Counted from the first letter of the stretch, positions 23,470 to 36,369 are shown. The stretch is DNA of 64,000 bases from Lineus longissimus (GCF_910592395.1 NC_088324.1:2048001-2112000); one strand, 5' to 3'. The notes: a model not told the origin generated them from the letters alone. Translations and numbers: made by a program.

Positions 23470-24150
23470 CAAAAAGAATTACCATAATAGACTATGTAAT
23501 TCACTTGATGCCAATTCATCTGGGAGTAAGAACTACTGGTTAATCATCAAGCAACTCCTAGGTAAACGGTTCTGCTCTGGTATTCCCTCATTGGATGTGC
23601 CTAATAATATTCTTTCAACGGACAGAAAAAAGGCCCAATTTTTCCTTCAAAGTTTTATGAATAAGTTTCACCATGGTTATGATGAATCTGTTGTGCTTGA
23701 TTTCCCGCCTCGGACTCAGTCGGTTGTTCACAATGTTACTATTACCCGAGATGTGGTAAGGAAGCTACTGACTGGCCTTGACCCCTCCAAACAAGGAGGT
23801 GAAGATTGTATTACCAACAGAATTCTTAAACTTGTGGCATATTCATTAGATTTACCACTGAGCCGTTTGTTTCAAAGGTTAGTAAACAACGGCTCCTTTC
23901 CTCAGTGTTGGAAGGCCGGTATAGTGGTACCCATTTATAAAAATAAAGCTTCATAGACAAGTCCAGCAAATTACAGACCAGTAACGCTCTTGAATTCACT
24001 ATCTAAGGTATTTGAACGGCTTATCTATAATGAGATGTTGAAACATGTATTTGACAATGATTCATGTTCTATTATCAGCTTCCTAGCTATATTGCACACT
24101 ACTGCCATCTACCAACAAGCAGCTGACTTATTGTCCTTAAGATAATGTCA
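23470..24150 (+). pseudogene. Non-LTR retrotransposon (LINE) reverse-transcriptase fragment
   Basis: The frame reads through the thumb-proximal start of a LINE RT: AQFFLQSFMNKF, ITRDVVRKLLTGLDPSKQGG, then LFQRLVNNGSFPQCWKAGIVVPIYKN and ANYRPVTLLNSLSKVFERLI. A TAG at 23954 interrupts it just before NYRP. The pattern fits the CR1/Jockey-type group. The catalytic FADD box and both ends are missing. Confidence 0.8.
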
Positions 24151-25074
24151 CCTCTGATCTAGTTGTTTACAAGACCATAAAAGGAATAGGCCTATATCTG
24201 CATCTTCTTAACCTACTTAGGGTTGCTTCAATTCCACCAGAGCCAAGCAATGTTGTAGCCGTCTCATCTCTACATTAAAACCACCTGAACCAGAATACAT
24301 ATCGATCTTATTCTTATTCCAATGGATCACACGGATAAAACATGGTGTCAGAATACTTTTGGTGCTATTTAAAGTGCCTTTCACATAAGGATGTATGAGG
24401 ATTTATAAACTTTTGTCATCACCCTCTGGAAAAAGACTTGACTCTTGCTGAGAACAATAGATTCCAACATGGCTGCCATGAAAAGGGGGTGGATCCTGGA
24501 AAAAAGTTAATTTTAATCCGAATTCAGCAAAAGGAATAGGAAAACGATAGTACAAATGGAAATAACTATAACATTCTGGTAAGATTACGAAGTTTCACTC
24601 CTGAACTCTGAACTGCAAAGTGGCAAAAGTTCCCTTGGACTAACCACGTACACAGGGTTATATCTAGGCCATTTTGGAATGGCGCTGCGCCATGCCCCCT
24701 TTCAGTCCCGCCATGCTGCCCCCTTGATCTCAAATCCCGCCAATACTGCCCTTTTTTTGACGCCAATGTTCCCCCAGTTAATCCGCCAAGCCCGTTATTA
24801 TCTTCAACAAATGATTGCCATGCCTTATCTACAAGCCGCCATGTGCCGTCGTGTATAATTTATGCAGTTACCGCGAGCGCGCAATCCAATCCGCCAATCC
24901 GAGCCTCAAGCTAGCGATGGGTCTACCTCACCAACAGCCGTCGCCAACAGAACGTCTACCTGTATATCCATCTGCACATTATTCATCACTGAACGTGGGG
25001 TCGTCACACCAATGCCACGTGCAAGAGGACGAAGGGTGGCGCAGACTGGTGGTAGTTGAAGAAACTATTAAATC
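24151..25074. other. Spacer without a supported gene
   Basis: Mixed composition with several CCGCCATG-type strings. Open frames here have no domain I recognise. Confidence 0.3.
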
Positions 25075-28000
25075 ATGCCGGGCAAAAAGAGGCGGGCGAA
25101 GGAGAAGGAGGCAAAGTTGGCTCAGTTGGCGGCCAAATGTCCTCGGATAGAGGCTTTATTTGGGTAAATAAAACAGAAATAATCTTTATCAAATGAATAA
25201 TAGTGAAATTAAGCATTGTTGTGCCGATATATTGCAATGTTTTGTTCTTCAGCGGCGGTTGCATGCGCCGATCGTGATGGTGGGTGGGGCTGCAGTCACG
25301 GCCACGTGCTTTGGAATTGATAGAGTTAGATCAGTCCTACGTCTGTGCCGTGCATGTATATCTTCCGGGTATATCTGGGGTATATCTGGGGTATATTTTC
25401 TTTGCCATTCTTGTACAAATCCCTCTTCAACTGCGAGAGCAAGTTCACTGAACGGGCTGCTGGCAATGCCATATCAGATTATGTGACTACATTCTTCGAA
25501 TTATTTTTTCTTTCCAAGCACAAAGGAGAAACCACTACCACCACCTGAGCCTGCCTCTAACACTTCTGAGGAGGAAGAAGCATCTGTAGTGTTACCTCCA
25601 CATTATACACCAATTAGTGATGACAGTGGTGATGAACATAGTGACCCAGGTAATTATGTTTAAGAAAATGATGTTATTCAGTTGTGTTATTTCAAGTTTA
25701 GGTCTTAGAAATCAAAACTGTTGACTGGAATTGTTCTTTGTAAACCACTTTTTTAATGAAATGAAAAAGATATATTGATTCTTTAGCACTTTCCAAAAGT
25801 GTTCAGTTTAAAAACCCTGGTTTTCTCTCCAAAAACTCATATTTTAAAAAGAATCTCTCATGAAATTTTCGACAAACTAATTGTCTAACACTTTCCAGAT
25901 ACTGAACCAGCAGCAGCTGATCTTGAAGCGACACCAGGACCTAGTCAGGAGAAAGCATGCAACGCCAAACATTCAGAAGGGTTCAACATGAAATGGTTTA
26001 ATATCCACCCTAGCCTGAGGAACTGGTTGATACACCAGCATGGTGGTGAAGATGGAAGTCATTTATTCTGTAAAGTGTGTAAAAAACATAAAGTAAAGGC
26101 ACTGAATGGCAGTGTCGTGTGGACTGAAAAGCCATTCCGAACTGCCCAGTTGGATGCTGTGAGGGCCCATGAGACCAGTAGACAACACACTGAGGCACTA
26201 AAAAAGGAAGCAGATGCCTCTACCGGAACTGCTCTTCAGACTTTAACAGTCAATGATCGCCCAATCAGACAGGGGGTTAACGACCTGTTCAGAATTCTGA
26301 AGTACATTTGTTTCAATGACATGCCTCTGTCAAAGTTTGGTTCAATGGTCGAACTGTCTATATCTGTAGGAGCCCCCCGTATACCACTGCTGCAAAAAGG
26401 CAATGAAACGGCCAGGGGCCATTGTGCTCACCGTATACATCTTTTAGTAGGCAGGATCATGCTTAGTTTAGAGGTGAATATGGTGAACACAATCAGGCAT
26501 GAAGACTTTTTTTAGATGTGTATTGATGTCAAGTAATAAGACAGGGCAGTATATATAAGTTTATGATCCAACCAATAATTGTCTATGACATCAACAAGAT
26601 CAATATTGTGTGATTGCTAAGAGTCCCTGCAATAAAAAATTCATCGAAAAAAAGTCATTAATAAGCGAGATATTGCACGTCCTACTTTTTCAGTTTTGAC
26701 CCCCTGGTGGCCAAATCAAGAATCAGATCAGGCCAAAATTCGGTGTCAGAGATTATCTGATGTAGGGGGTTACATGTACCAACTTTCAAGTTCATAGCTT
26801 CAGCAGTTAAGAAACGTGCCATAGTTACACTCGAACGGTCAATTTACGCCATTTGACCTCTGTGACATAGAAATGGAGGTCAAATCCAAAAATCATAGGA
26901 AATGTGATGTATCCTTGCTAGGAGTCCCTGCCATAAAATTTTATCGAAAACAATTCACTCAAATAAGCAAGATATTGCACTTCTTCCTTTTTCCGTTATG
27001 GCCCCCTGGTGGCCCAATAAAGAATCAGATCAGGCCAAAATTCGACATCAGACGTTATCTGATGTAGGGGGTTATATGCACCAAGTTTCAAGTTCATAGC
27101 TTTACTGGTTAAGAAACGTGCCATAGTTTACACTCTAACAGCCAATTTACGCCATAAGACTTCTGTGACCTTGAAAAATTGAAAACCCGTATAACATGTG
27201 ATGTATTCTTCCTAACAGTACCTACCATAAAAATTTATGGAAAACAAGTCACTTATAAGCGAGATATCACACTTTTTAGATTTCCACTTTTGGCCCCCTG
27301 GTGGCAAAGTTAGGAATCAGATCGAACCAAAATTCAGCACCAGAGGCTATGTGATATCGGCGGTTATATGTACCAAGTTTCAAGTTCATAGCTTTAGTGG
27401 TTAAGAAACGTGCCATAGTTTACACTCTAATGGCCAATTTACGCCATATGACCTCTGTGACCTTGAAAAGTAGGTCAAATTGAAAACTCGTACAATATAA
27501 AATGTATATTTGCTATGAGTACCTACAACAAAAGTTTTATCGAAAACAAGTCACTTACAAGCGAGATATCACACTTTTTAGATTTCCACTTTTGGCCCCC
27601 TGGTGGCAAAGTTAGGAATCAGATCGAACCAAAATTCAGCACCAGAGGCTATGTGATATAGGGGGTTATATGTACCAAGTTTCAAGTTCATAGCTTTAGT
27701 GGTTAAGAAACGTGCCATAGTTTACACTCTAATGGCCAATTTACGCCATATGACCTCTGTGACCTTGAAAACAAGGTCAAATTAAAAACCCGTATATTAT
27801 AAAATGTATATTTGCTATGAGTACCTACAACAAAAGTTTTATCGAAAACAAGTCACTAATAAGCGAGATATCACACTTTTTAGATATCGACATTTGGCCC
27901 CCTGGTGGCCAAACAGAGAATCAGATCGGACCGAAAATCAGTGTCAAGAGGCCAGCTGACCTAAGGCATTCTGTGTACATAGTTTCAAGTTCATAGCCCT

Positions 28001-29530
28001 AACAGTTAAGAAACGTGCCACTGTTAGGATACGACGACGACGACGACGACGACGACGACACGACGAATTGTTGGAGATATTGGCCAGTGAAGTTGAGGAG
28101 AGCCTGCTTGAGGACATTCAAAAAAGTCCATTTTTTCACTGATGATGGATGAAACATGCGATGTTGCAGTGAAGAACATTTCAGCTTTGGCATGTAGATA
28201 TTTTGACACTGAAGAGGGCATGGTACAAAATGCATTTGTGCAGGATATGTTTGTCCCTAATGGTTCGGCAGATACGATTTATGAGGCAGTCGTGAAGACA
28301 GTGAATGAAAAGGAACTTGATTGTAACAAGCTTGGTGGAGTGGGCACTGATGGTGCCTCTGTCATGACTGGTCGGGTGAATGGTGTCATTACAAAAATGA
28401 AGGCTTTAGAGCCAAACATCATTGCAGTTCATTGTGTTAATCATAGGCTTGCCCTTGCAAGCAAGGACAGCTTTGGACAGATGCCAGTACTTGTCAATTT
28501 AGAAGAAACATTGGAGGCCCTCTTTAAGTACTATAACTACAGTTCTAAGAAAAAAGGTTCATTGGAACAGGTAGGCTAAATACAGTAAATCCGATCGCCT
28601 AAGCCAGAGTCGCTAAGTCCGATTTTGGCCTAATAGAATACTTTTTAGTATGTATTTTATAAAGCAGATAATGTGTATTGTATCTCAGATCAGATAAATT
28701 ATATGTAAAATTCTCTGGTCTACAGAATCGATCTTAAGCACTTCAGGTGGTGGTAATCTCATTTTCTAATCACGTCCTTGTCCTTTCTTTCAGTTGCAGA
28801 CTTTACTTACTTCAGAGGAAAGAGGACGAGATGTGACAATCAAGCATGCAGCCCATACTAGGTGGCTGTCACATGATGCAGCTGTAGATAGTGTGAGAAA
28901 GGCATATGATGCCATCCTTGTTGACCTTGAAAGTGAGGTGGTAAAGCCAACCACTGGAGAAGCTGGGGCCAAGGCTAGTGGTCTGAAAAAGCGTATGATG
29001 CAGTACAACACACTGGCTTGCATTTTGCTGTTGGCTGACGTGCTTCCAAGACTGGCCCAACTTAGTCTGCATTTTCAGAAGGAAAAGGTACTAGTAGGAC
29101 ACAGTGCTAATAGTTTTTTGAGTCTATGCCCATCCATGATGTAATTTTTGACTAGATATCAGTTGGTATTAATTCTCAGTGAAGTCACCACTGAGATTTA
29201 TGCAGTGTCATCTTCATAATTTGTGCAGTGCATATTTAGTTCATGGTTCTCCTGAAATTTGAAGCTTTTATTCAATTTCAGGTTGATTTGACAATGATTG
29301 ACAGTATGTTGTCATCAACACTGAAGTCAATTGGGGACATGAAAGAAACCCCAGGGCGACATCTCGCAAAGTTGGAGACACTTGCTGAGAAATACAAAAT
29401 AACCAAGTCGCATAATCAGAACTTTGAACTGACTAAGTGCAGATACATAGATGCTACAATTGCCTCAATAAATAAACACCTGGAAAACAGTAGTGTTGTC
29501 CGTGCCATGGGTGTCTTGGATTTTTCAAAT
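25075..29530 (+). pseudogene. hAT-type transposase-derived gene, six exons, interrupted
   Basis: Exons can be followed by matching phases: 25075-25163, 25519-25649, 25899 to about 26405, about 28062-28570, 28794-29087 and 29282-29530. The peptide starts Lys-rich, has an acidic linker, then WFNIHPSLRNWLIHQHGG with FCKVCKKH...RAHETSRQH (a CxxC...H...H finger of the TTF/BED type). It continues with SLMMDETCDV (first hAT Asp) and GTDGASVMTGR...HCVNHRLAL (second), resembling ZNF862/C17orf113-type hAT proteins. Exon 3 is cut by the hairpin repeat. One missing T in the run at 28131-28136 shifts the frame before MMDE. The C-terminal dimerisation domain is lost where a Gypsy element begins. Confidence 0.7.
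26404..28062 (+). repeat. Hairpin-type interspersed repeat, copy 3, five modules
   Basis: The 5' end, CGGCCAGGGGCC followed by ATTGTGCTCACC, matches copy 2. Five tandem modules carry CCCCCTGGTGG cores at 26699, 27001, 27293, 27595 and 27897, spaced 302, 292, 302 and 302 bp apart. A (GAC)n tract near 28030-28058 ends the copy, and the terminal hairpin is missing. It inserted into an exon of the hAT-type gene. Confidence 0.8.
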
Positions 29531-29534
29531 GTGA

Positions 29535-31273
29535 GTGGTCAGAGAGTACTGCTTCCTAGCCTCTATGGGGAAGCCCTTCATCTGTCGCGTGGAGCACATG
29601 GCATTAAAGTGGCTCTTTTTCCTCAAGGACGCCAAGGGCCGCGTTGCACGGTGGATCGAGATCTTGTCAGCTTACCAATTTACCCTGGAATGGATACCAG
29701 GCAAAAAGCACCAGAATGCTGACAGCATGAGTCACTGTCCCAACCTGATGGACTGCGCCTGCCCTACCAATGGCGAGGGCATCCCCTGTGGGTTATGTGC
29801 CAAATGTGACAAGAAATCGGCTGACATGCAAAGTACTATGTATCCTGGCACCCAGCCAGTGCGGCGAATAACGCGTGCCAAGAACAGGCCTAATGTTCAG
29901 GCCCAGCCTGCCCTATGCCCCACCGGACCTAAGACGTCATCAGGCCAAGGACCCAGACATAGGCCCAATTCTAAGTTGGTTCGAAACAGGCGCACTGCCA
30001 TTTGGGGCAGTTGTATGTGAAGCCAGCCAAGCCACCAGACATTATTGGAACTGTTGGGACAGCCTTACCCTCACTGACGGCATTCTGTTCAGAAAATTCA
30101 GCAGGAAAGACGGGACGGGTCACCACGAACAATTCCTTGTTCCCAGAGTCTTGAGGTCAGAAGTCCTACGAGATATGCATGATTCTCCATTGGCTGGTCA
30201 CCTGGGAAAGAAGAAATGCCGTGAGAAAAAACATTGCAGCTATTCTACTGGTATGGGGTGCGGATAGATGTTAACCTGTGGGTGTCCCGATGTGATCTCT
30301 GTGCACAGATCAAGAAGCCCCCAAAACTCCCGAGAGCCCCGATGGGAAAGATGACTGCAGGGGGGGGGGGGTATTAGATAGATTGTCGACCGATGTACTG
30401 GGACCCCTCTCCACCTCAGCGCGTGGAAATAAATTCATACATGTCATTACTGATTCTTTCAGTAAGTGGGAGGAAGTATTTGCCGCGCCAGACCAGACTG
30501 CCACCACCACAGCCAACCTCATTCTCAACGAGGTGATTGCCAGGTTTTGAACACCAATTGACATCCACTCAGATCAGGGTCAAAACTATGAGAGCAACAT
30601 CGTCAAAGAGTCGTGTAGGTTGCTTGAGATCAGGAAGACAAGGGCGTCTCCTGCAAACCCCCGCTGTAACGGGCAATGTGAACGTTTCAACAAGACCCTG
30701 ATCCGCATGATCAAGGCCTATCTGAAGGGTCAGCAAGACCAATGGGATGTTAACTTAGGATGTCTGGCTGCTGCCTACCGAGCCACTCCAAATGAGTCGA
30801 CAAAGTTAACTCCAAACCTGCTCATGCTAGGCCGTGAGGTTCGACTACCGGCAGAGGCGATGTTCCCGTACAGACCTGGCATCGAGGATGATGAGATAAC
30901 GACTTATGGCGAGTATGTTGACAAGTTGCGTGACACGATGGTCCATGCCCACGATGTCGCCTGGGAAAATTTGAAGGCCGCGGCTGAAAGACACAAGCAG
31001 AATCATGATGGCAAGGTCGTCTTTAACAAGTATAAAGTTGGGGATGGCGTCTGGTACCTCACAGATATAAGTCAGCTTGAGATAGCCCCAAAACTAAGGA
31101 AGGCATTTCAAAGCCCATATCTAATCATCAAAAAGGTGAACGACCTTGACTACGTCATACAGATGGATAAGCGGGGAAAGACCAAACTGGTAAACCACAA
31201 CAAGTTGAAACCATATGAGGGCCAGAGTCCGCCGTTGTGGTTTAGGAGCGTCAGGCAGAAGTTGCCTGAATGA
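29535..31273 (+). pseudogene. Ty3/Gypsy pol remnant: RNase H tail and integrase
   Basis: It begins inside RNase H (VEHMALKWLFFLKDAKGRVA and WIPGKKHQNADSMSH). The integrase follows with an HHCC-like zinc region (LAGHLGKKKC...RCDLCAQIK) and the catalytic core STDVLGPL (D), IHSDQGQNYES (D) and NGQCERFNKT (E). The C-terminus has NHNKLKPYEG, as usual for Gypsy. A (G)10 tract near 30361, stops and shifts around 30270 and 30548 break the frame. Protease and RT are absent. Confidence 0.85.
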
Positions 31274-31897
31274 TGTCATACACGGTCATGTATAGAACAT
31301 GTACATCACTGGTATACATGCCATAATTGTCCTGTTTTGAATGCTGTACTAGTAGCCCTTTCTATTGATGTTTTTGTCTGACAGTACTTGGAACTACTAG
31401 TACCACTATATCCACTGTAACCACAGTCATGTTGATGTCACTTATTATGCACTTATATAAATCTGCATTTTGGGGTTGACCAGGCCCCCCCCCCTCTGTG
31501 TTGAGTTTTCGTATATTATTGATATGCTGGCTAATGCTGCTGCCATCCATGGTAGATTGATGTGAGGGTATGCCAGGCCCATGATGTCTTCATGGCCAAC
31601 TGGGTCACTGGTATAGCCCAGGGTGGTGTTCCAGTCACCTGGAAGGGAAAATAGAAGACCATATTACAACTCAGGAACTGGCTGATGGTTGTTTTTCATT
31701 CACTATCCATACTGATGTCGGGTCGTAGTCGACTTGTGGCCGATACTTAAACACAGGGTGTGGACTTTAGCGAATATGACATTCCGATCCGAGGGTGCAT
31801 GGCTGACGCATGATGTTATTTCACCTGATATGTTTCACCTATGTATATGATGAATATGTCCTGAGATATGCTTATGCTTCACTTCTCTCGCTTCCAG

Positions 31898-33615
31898 ATG
31901 GACACCTTCTCCTTTGACATTGAATTGGATGCCTTCTTGAATGAAGACTACCAGCCAGAAGGCCAAGAAATCCTAGATTGTCTCCTTTCCTCGCCGAAGA
32001 CAGGCCCGACCGAGCAAGTCCCACGGGCAGCCACCCCACCACCCGCCCATCCAGCTCCGTCTCACCTGTTAGGGATCACGTCCAAAGTCCGCACGCGATA
32101 TTCGCCGGCGAAATTCACCCTACAGTATTTCGCCTGCGAAATCTGTCCGAAAATCGACCGGCGAATGTGAGGCGATAATATGAAATCGCCGGAATGTCAG
32201 ATGCGAAATTCGCCCACAATCGCGCCAATTCTTCGATTTCGCCCCAAAAATCGCTCCAGGCGATAATGGAGCGATTTTACGAAAGTGGTGGCTCTTGCAT
32301 GCTTGTCCGATATTCGGAACGATTTTGCAACGACTTTCGTCTTGTTTTATTGGCGGAAAAGTGCAGTCACGTAAACAAATCGGGTCATACTAAACAGCGT
32401 CCACCAGGTTTAAACACATACATACATTAAAGCCATCAAAGTAAAATCTAATGGTCTTAAACGAAATAAGAATGACATTTTTAGGAAATGTATTTTTTAT
32501 GGTGTACGTATTACGTTTTGGCAACAAAATTTTATTTTGATGACTTTATGCCCGACTTTAAACCTAGTGAACGCTGGTTGGCGCTGGTGGACGCTGTTTA
32601 GGATAACCGGATACTACAACGATCTTGATTGGTTGGCTGAGACTCGGAAACATAAGCCTAACTATGATTAGCTGTATGATTCGGTACATTCCGCCACAAT
32701 CCTTCGGAATACATACCATAATACTAAGAACCTCAAACCTCTGTGCCAAATTTGTGTAGCTCCTCGTGGATAGATGTGATGTATATGATTACTGCAGTCA
32801 GGTTGACCGGGAATTCCAGTTTGTGTTTTTGTTCGGTCTGCTATCAGCTGATGTCGGAATAGGCATACTACAACACATATAGGCCTCTAATATTCGCTTC
32901 GTTCTGATGGTCGGTGAGAGCGAATTAGGCGTGATTATTATTTTCGCCGGCGATTTTTATTCAGTCTGAATTTTCGCCTGATCATAATAGAATCGCCGAA
33001 GCAGGGAGCGATTTGGAGGCGAATGAGTGTGGCGATATTCGACCAGGCGAATTTTCGCCCCGATTCACGCAGCGAATATTCGCGTGCGGACTTTGGACGT
33101 GATCCCTTACAAGGGGCGGCGATTGATGAGGCGACTTTTCCGCCCGCTCCCCAGCAACCAGATGTTCTGGATGCAATCTTCAGGCTAAGCACACAAGTGG
33201 AGGGAATTCGGGCCATGCTACAAGACATACTGGCTAGAGTTGGCCCTCCAAACCAAGAATGTAAGTGTCAGGAATGGGCAAGACACCCCTGCCTCACTTT
33301 TAACACCAACTGTCCAGCAGGAAGTTGTCACGGCAGGACCAGAGCCGACCATGCCACCAAAGAAGCGGGTGTGCCAACACTCCCCAGTAATGCCGCCCCC
33401 AGCTGAGCCACCACGACCCCGCAGTCAGCGCGAACCAGAGACATCTAGGCAGCAGAGACACCAGGGACAACAACTCAGGAGCACCGTTGAGTTGCCCACT
33501 CGACTGGCCGCGTGGCAAGGGGGAGACTCCTGGAGGTTATATCCGCAGGCACCTCAACTCCCAGCGCCGTTAATCCCCTGCCCCTTTGTCACCCGGATTA
33601 CCCAGTCGATGTTGT
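31898..33615 (+). pseudogene. Gypsy 3' ORF of unknown function, split by a MITE
   Basis: An ATG at 31898 sits directly after a strong acceptor (CTTCTCTCGCTTCCAG). The frame MDTFSFDIELDAFLNEDYQP... is acidic, then Pro-rich, and is cut at a TTA codon by the MITE at 32072. It resumes in frame after 33106 with a short coiled coil (DAIFRLSTQVEGIRAML). A shift near 33300 leads to a basic, Pro-rich tail (PPKKRVCQHSP) ending at 33615. The position after integrase is that of env or accessory genes in some Gypsy elements, but no signal peptide or membrane segment is seen. Confidence 0.45.
32069..33109. mobile_element. 1,035-bp Harbinger-like MITE with TTA target duplication
   Basis: TIRs of at least 27 bp begin GGGATCACGTCCAAAGTCCG (32072) and are mirrored at the right end (to 33106), flanked by TTA on both sides. 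Inner sequence is rich in GCGAAAT/ATTTCGC and GGCGAA/TTCGCC strings on both arms. A 3-bp TTA duplication suits PIF/Harbinger. No transposase is encoded. Confidence 0.85.
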
Positions 33616-34123
33616 AAATATATATCATGTTGTTCAGTTTCCTGTCATATCATTTCTTTTACCATGTTCTAGATATACATATCATATTATTACTGGTTGC
33701 CATGTAGTTCAGTAGTTTGTTTAGTTAGTTAATTTAAACCCGGAGTTTCTGATCCTGGTGCTATATAAGGGTGCTGGACAGATGAGTGGCGTTAGCTGTG
33801 TCTAACCAGCTGTTATAACATTGTGATTGTAAGTTCATGAATTGAGTGTGGTAACTTTTTGTTTGAACTTGCTGGGTCCATGTGTAGTTGATACCAGCGC
33901 AGTTATAGTTATCCAGGAAGCAAGTTTAGAGTAGTAATAGTTCCGTTCGTATATTTGTTTCTTGCCAAGGCGTTGTTTTCTCGACATTTTCAGCCACATT
34001 CACTGTCCCTTTATATTATTGTATTGTATTGTAGTGTACATTCGTCATATGATATACCACACACGTTTTACCTATATTGAATTAAGTCCACCGAGGATGG
34101 CTGTGTTTTAAAGAGGGGGATAG
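33616..34123. other. Non-coding 3' region of the Gypsy remnant
   Basis: No ORF is supported. A TATATAAGGG string at 33762 could be a stray promoter. The stretch ends in a polypurine tract, AAAGAGGGGGATAG. Confidence 0.4.
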
Positions 34124-35440
34124 TGAAACGGGCACCAAAATTACCTTCTCATTTTCGTAACCTTTTATGTAAACCTAGTTCCGTTTATTTCGTTTATTTT
34201 CGGACAAATTGTCAACAACTCTTTCTATCCATTTCCTGGATGCGTCGCCATTTTATCGGTCATGTGACCAGGATGGCGGCCATCGCTGTGTACAATTTTC
34301 TCGTATTTTTATTGGTTCTTCCTATCACGTGAGTGGCTGAGGAATGCCGAATGACCTCCTTTCCTACAGCACCGCTAAAGTCAAATTACATTTTTAGTTC
34401 TCTCACAAAAACATCTTTTAACGTGCAAATTTGGGATTTATCTCAATTTATCGTCAGTTTATTTAATCACTCCTTAGCATGTGCCTCGAACTACGGTGTT
34501 TTAAGTTATATTCAGTGCGATCTCTGCCAGGAAACGAAGGCTTTGTATCGGGTTGATTGGTGATCTTTTCATATTTTAATTGGGGGTGTCTTTATGTGCG
34601 CAGTGCATTGTGGATCGGAATGTCAGTTGAATTATCATGTGGTCACGTGGACTTCTGGTATTTAAAGGGATAGCCTGGGTTTCCTAGCAGACCGGCTCAG
34701 ATGCGATTAGATGCAAACGTTTTTCTCCTCTTGCTCAGAGTCGAGCATTGGTACACTTTTTTTCATCTCCTCCTTTCTTCAGGAGTTGAGGGTACCCTTT
34801 TTATTCCTCTGTCTGTGGAGAGGCCAGTGACTTGCTCAAGTCTCTGACTGATATAAATTCATTTTTTTCTGCATACCCCTCATGCTGCTGGTGGATCACT
34901 GGGGCCTTGCGGTCACTGCAGACCATTCGAAATCGCTAGACCTCCCGATATGCGTGTTGAGCTCGCGTAATTTTCTTTGGAACCAGTTGTTTTGCTTCTG
35001 GCGAGCTCACCAGGTTGGACTGGTAAACGGGCCCAGAATCTCCTGTATTGGGTAACTTCAATTGCGGGAATATTTCTGTTTTGCTGGGGCAAAACTTTTA
35101 TACACCTGGAATCGAGGTGTGGCTTGATTGTTTTTGGAATAGCTTTATATTATTTTTCCATGCCGGTCTCCTGAGGATTAACCCCTGGCCAGTCTGCCTT
35201 GGTTTGCAACAGTTGGTAACTGTTGCCCTGACATATATTTGAAGTGATTGTATTGTTCCGATTGATGACGTTCATGCCACGGATGAGTGGCCTGTCTCCC
35301 TGTTGTTTCATGAGGGACCATTTATGTGTGATTGTTGTAACTGTATTGTGATGTACCTGTATATATCAATGTTGTAACCGGGTGTGGGTGGGGTGATCAT
35401 TGTGGATAAATATTGTATATTTTAACTGTTGGCCTGGACC
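34124..35440 (+). repeat. Probable 3' LTR of the Gypsy remnant (right end uncertain)
   Basis: The sequence after the polypurine tract begins TGAAACGGGCACC, as an LTR would, and contains a TATTTAAAGGG promoter-like string near 34660. The 5' LTR is not in the window, so the right boundary cannot be fixed by comparison; 35440 is only a limit. Confidence 0.4.
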
Positions 35441-35487
35441 TTATTTAATTGGATTATTAATTATTAATTGGAATATTTATTATTAAT

Positions 35488-35715
35488 TGGAATGAGCTGC
35501 CAAATAGTGTTCGTGGCCAGAGTACCCTGGGTCGTTTTAGAACTGCACTAAAAACTCATATTTTTAAGAAATTCTTTTGAATCCTTTGCACGTTTTCTTT
35601 AGTAATGACTTTTATTCTATCATGTATTAATGTTATGTTTTACTATAAATTGTAAAGCGCTCAGAAGTTTTGACAACGTTAAGCGCTTTAAAAATGTTTT
35701 TGATAATAAATAATA
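35488..35715 (+). mobile_element. 5'-truncated LINE (CR1/L2-like) 3' end
   Basis: Codons 35488-35580 read WNELPNSVRGQSTLGRFRTA and LKTHIFKKFF, the usual extreme C-terminus of CR1/L2-type ORF2. The tail contains TGTAAAGCGCTCAGAAG, AAGCGCTTTAAAAATG and a short AATAAATAATAA end. Such short 3' fragments are typical of target-primed insertion. Confidence 0.75.
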
Positions 35716-36369
35716 ACTAGTAAAGTTACCCATGGTATGGCTTAAGCCACAACCACATTAGCAATTTTTCTTCAGCAAGATATGATAACACCAGATGTCG
35801 GGTTGAGCTACTTGGAGAACTAAACTTGCTGTGTCGTCCAGACTAAACATGAATTATCCACAACACTTCCTAAAGATTCAGTGGGAAAAAGAGTCCAGAT
35901 CAAAATTACTCGTTTACTGGCCTCTCTTTAGCAAGGAGGGTGCTAAAGGTTGGGTTACAGCATATTTCACAATTCGAGTGCCTGTTTTATACACCAAACC
36001 TAAAATGCAAACGCCATAAAAATTTCCAACTTGTACAAAAATACGCCCCAAATTAATTTACAATATAGACCTAGGTCAAGGTTTTACATTACAACCCACC
36101 AAGAATGTAGAAATGCTTGTTTTCCCCTCAATGCTGTTGAAAACACTGGTTAGAAAGTGGTGCTGCACCATCCACATTACAAATAGTGACCACCTGGAGT
36201 GACAACATGTTGCTTGAAAATAGAACAGGCAGCTCAGACAACAACACTGGTGGAAATTATCAAATTACTTGAATAAGAAAAGTTGTTGAGTTGACCACAA
36301 TATTCAGGTGTGTTCTGAGGTCTGGATGGAATTAAAATTCCATTAAAAATTGCTAATCTGGTTGTGGCT
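35716..36369. other. Spacer without a supported gene
   Basis: No domain or repeat recognised. Confidence 0.3.

Noticed and set aside
26404-28062. CRISPR-like array of ~300-bp spaced repeats
   Set aside because: Modules are long, diverged and contiguous without unique spacers, and the sequence is eukaryotic.
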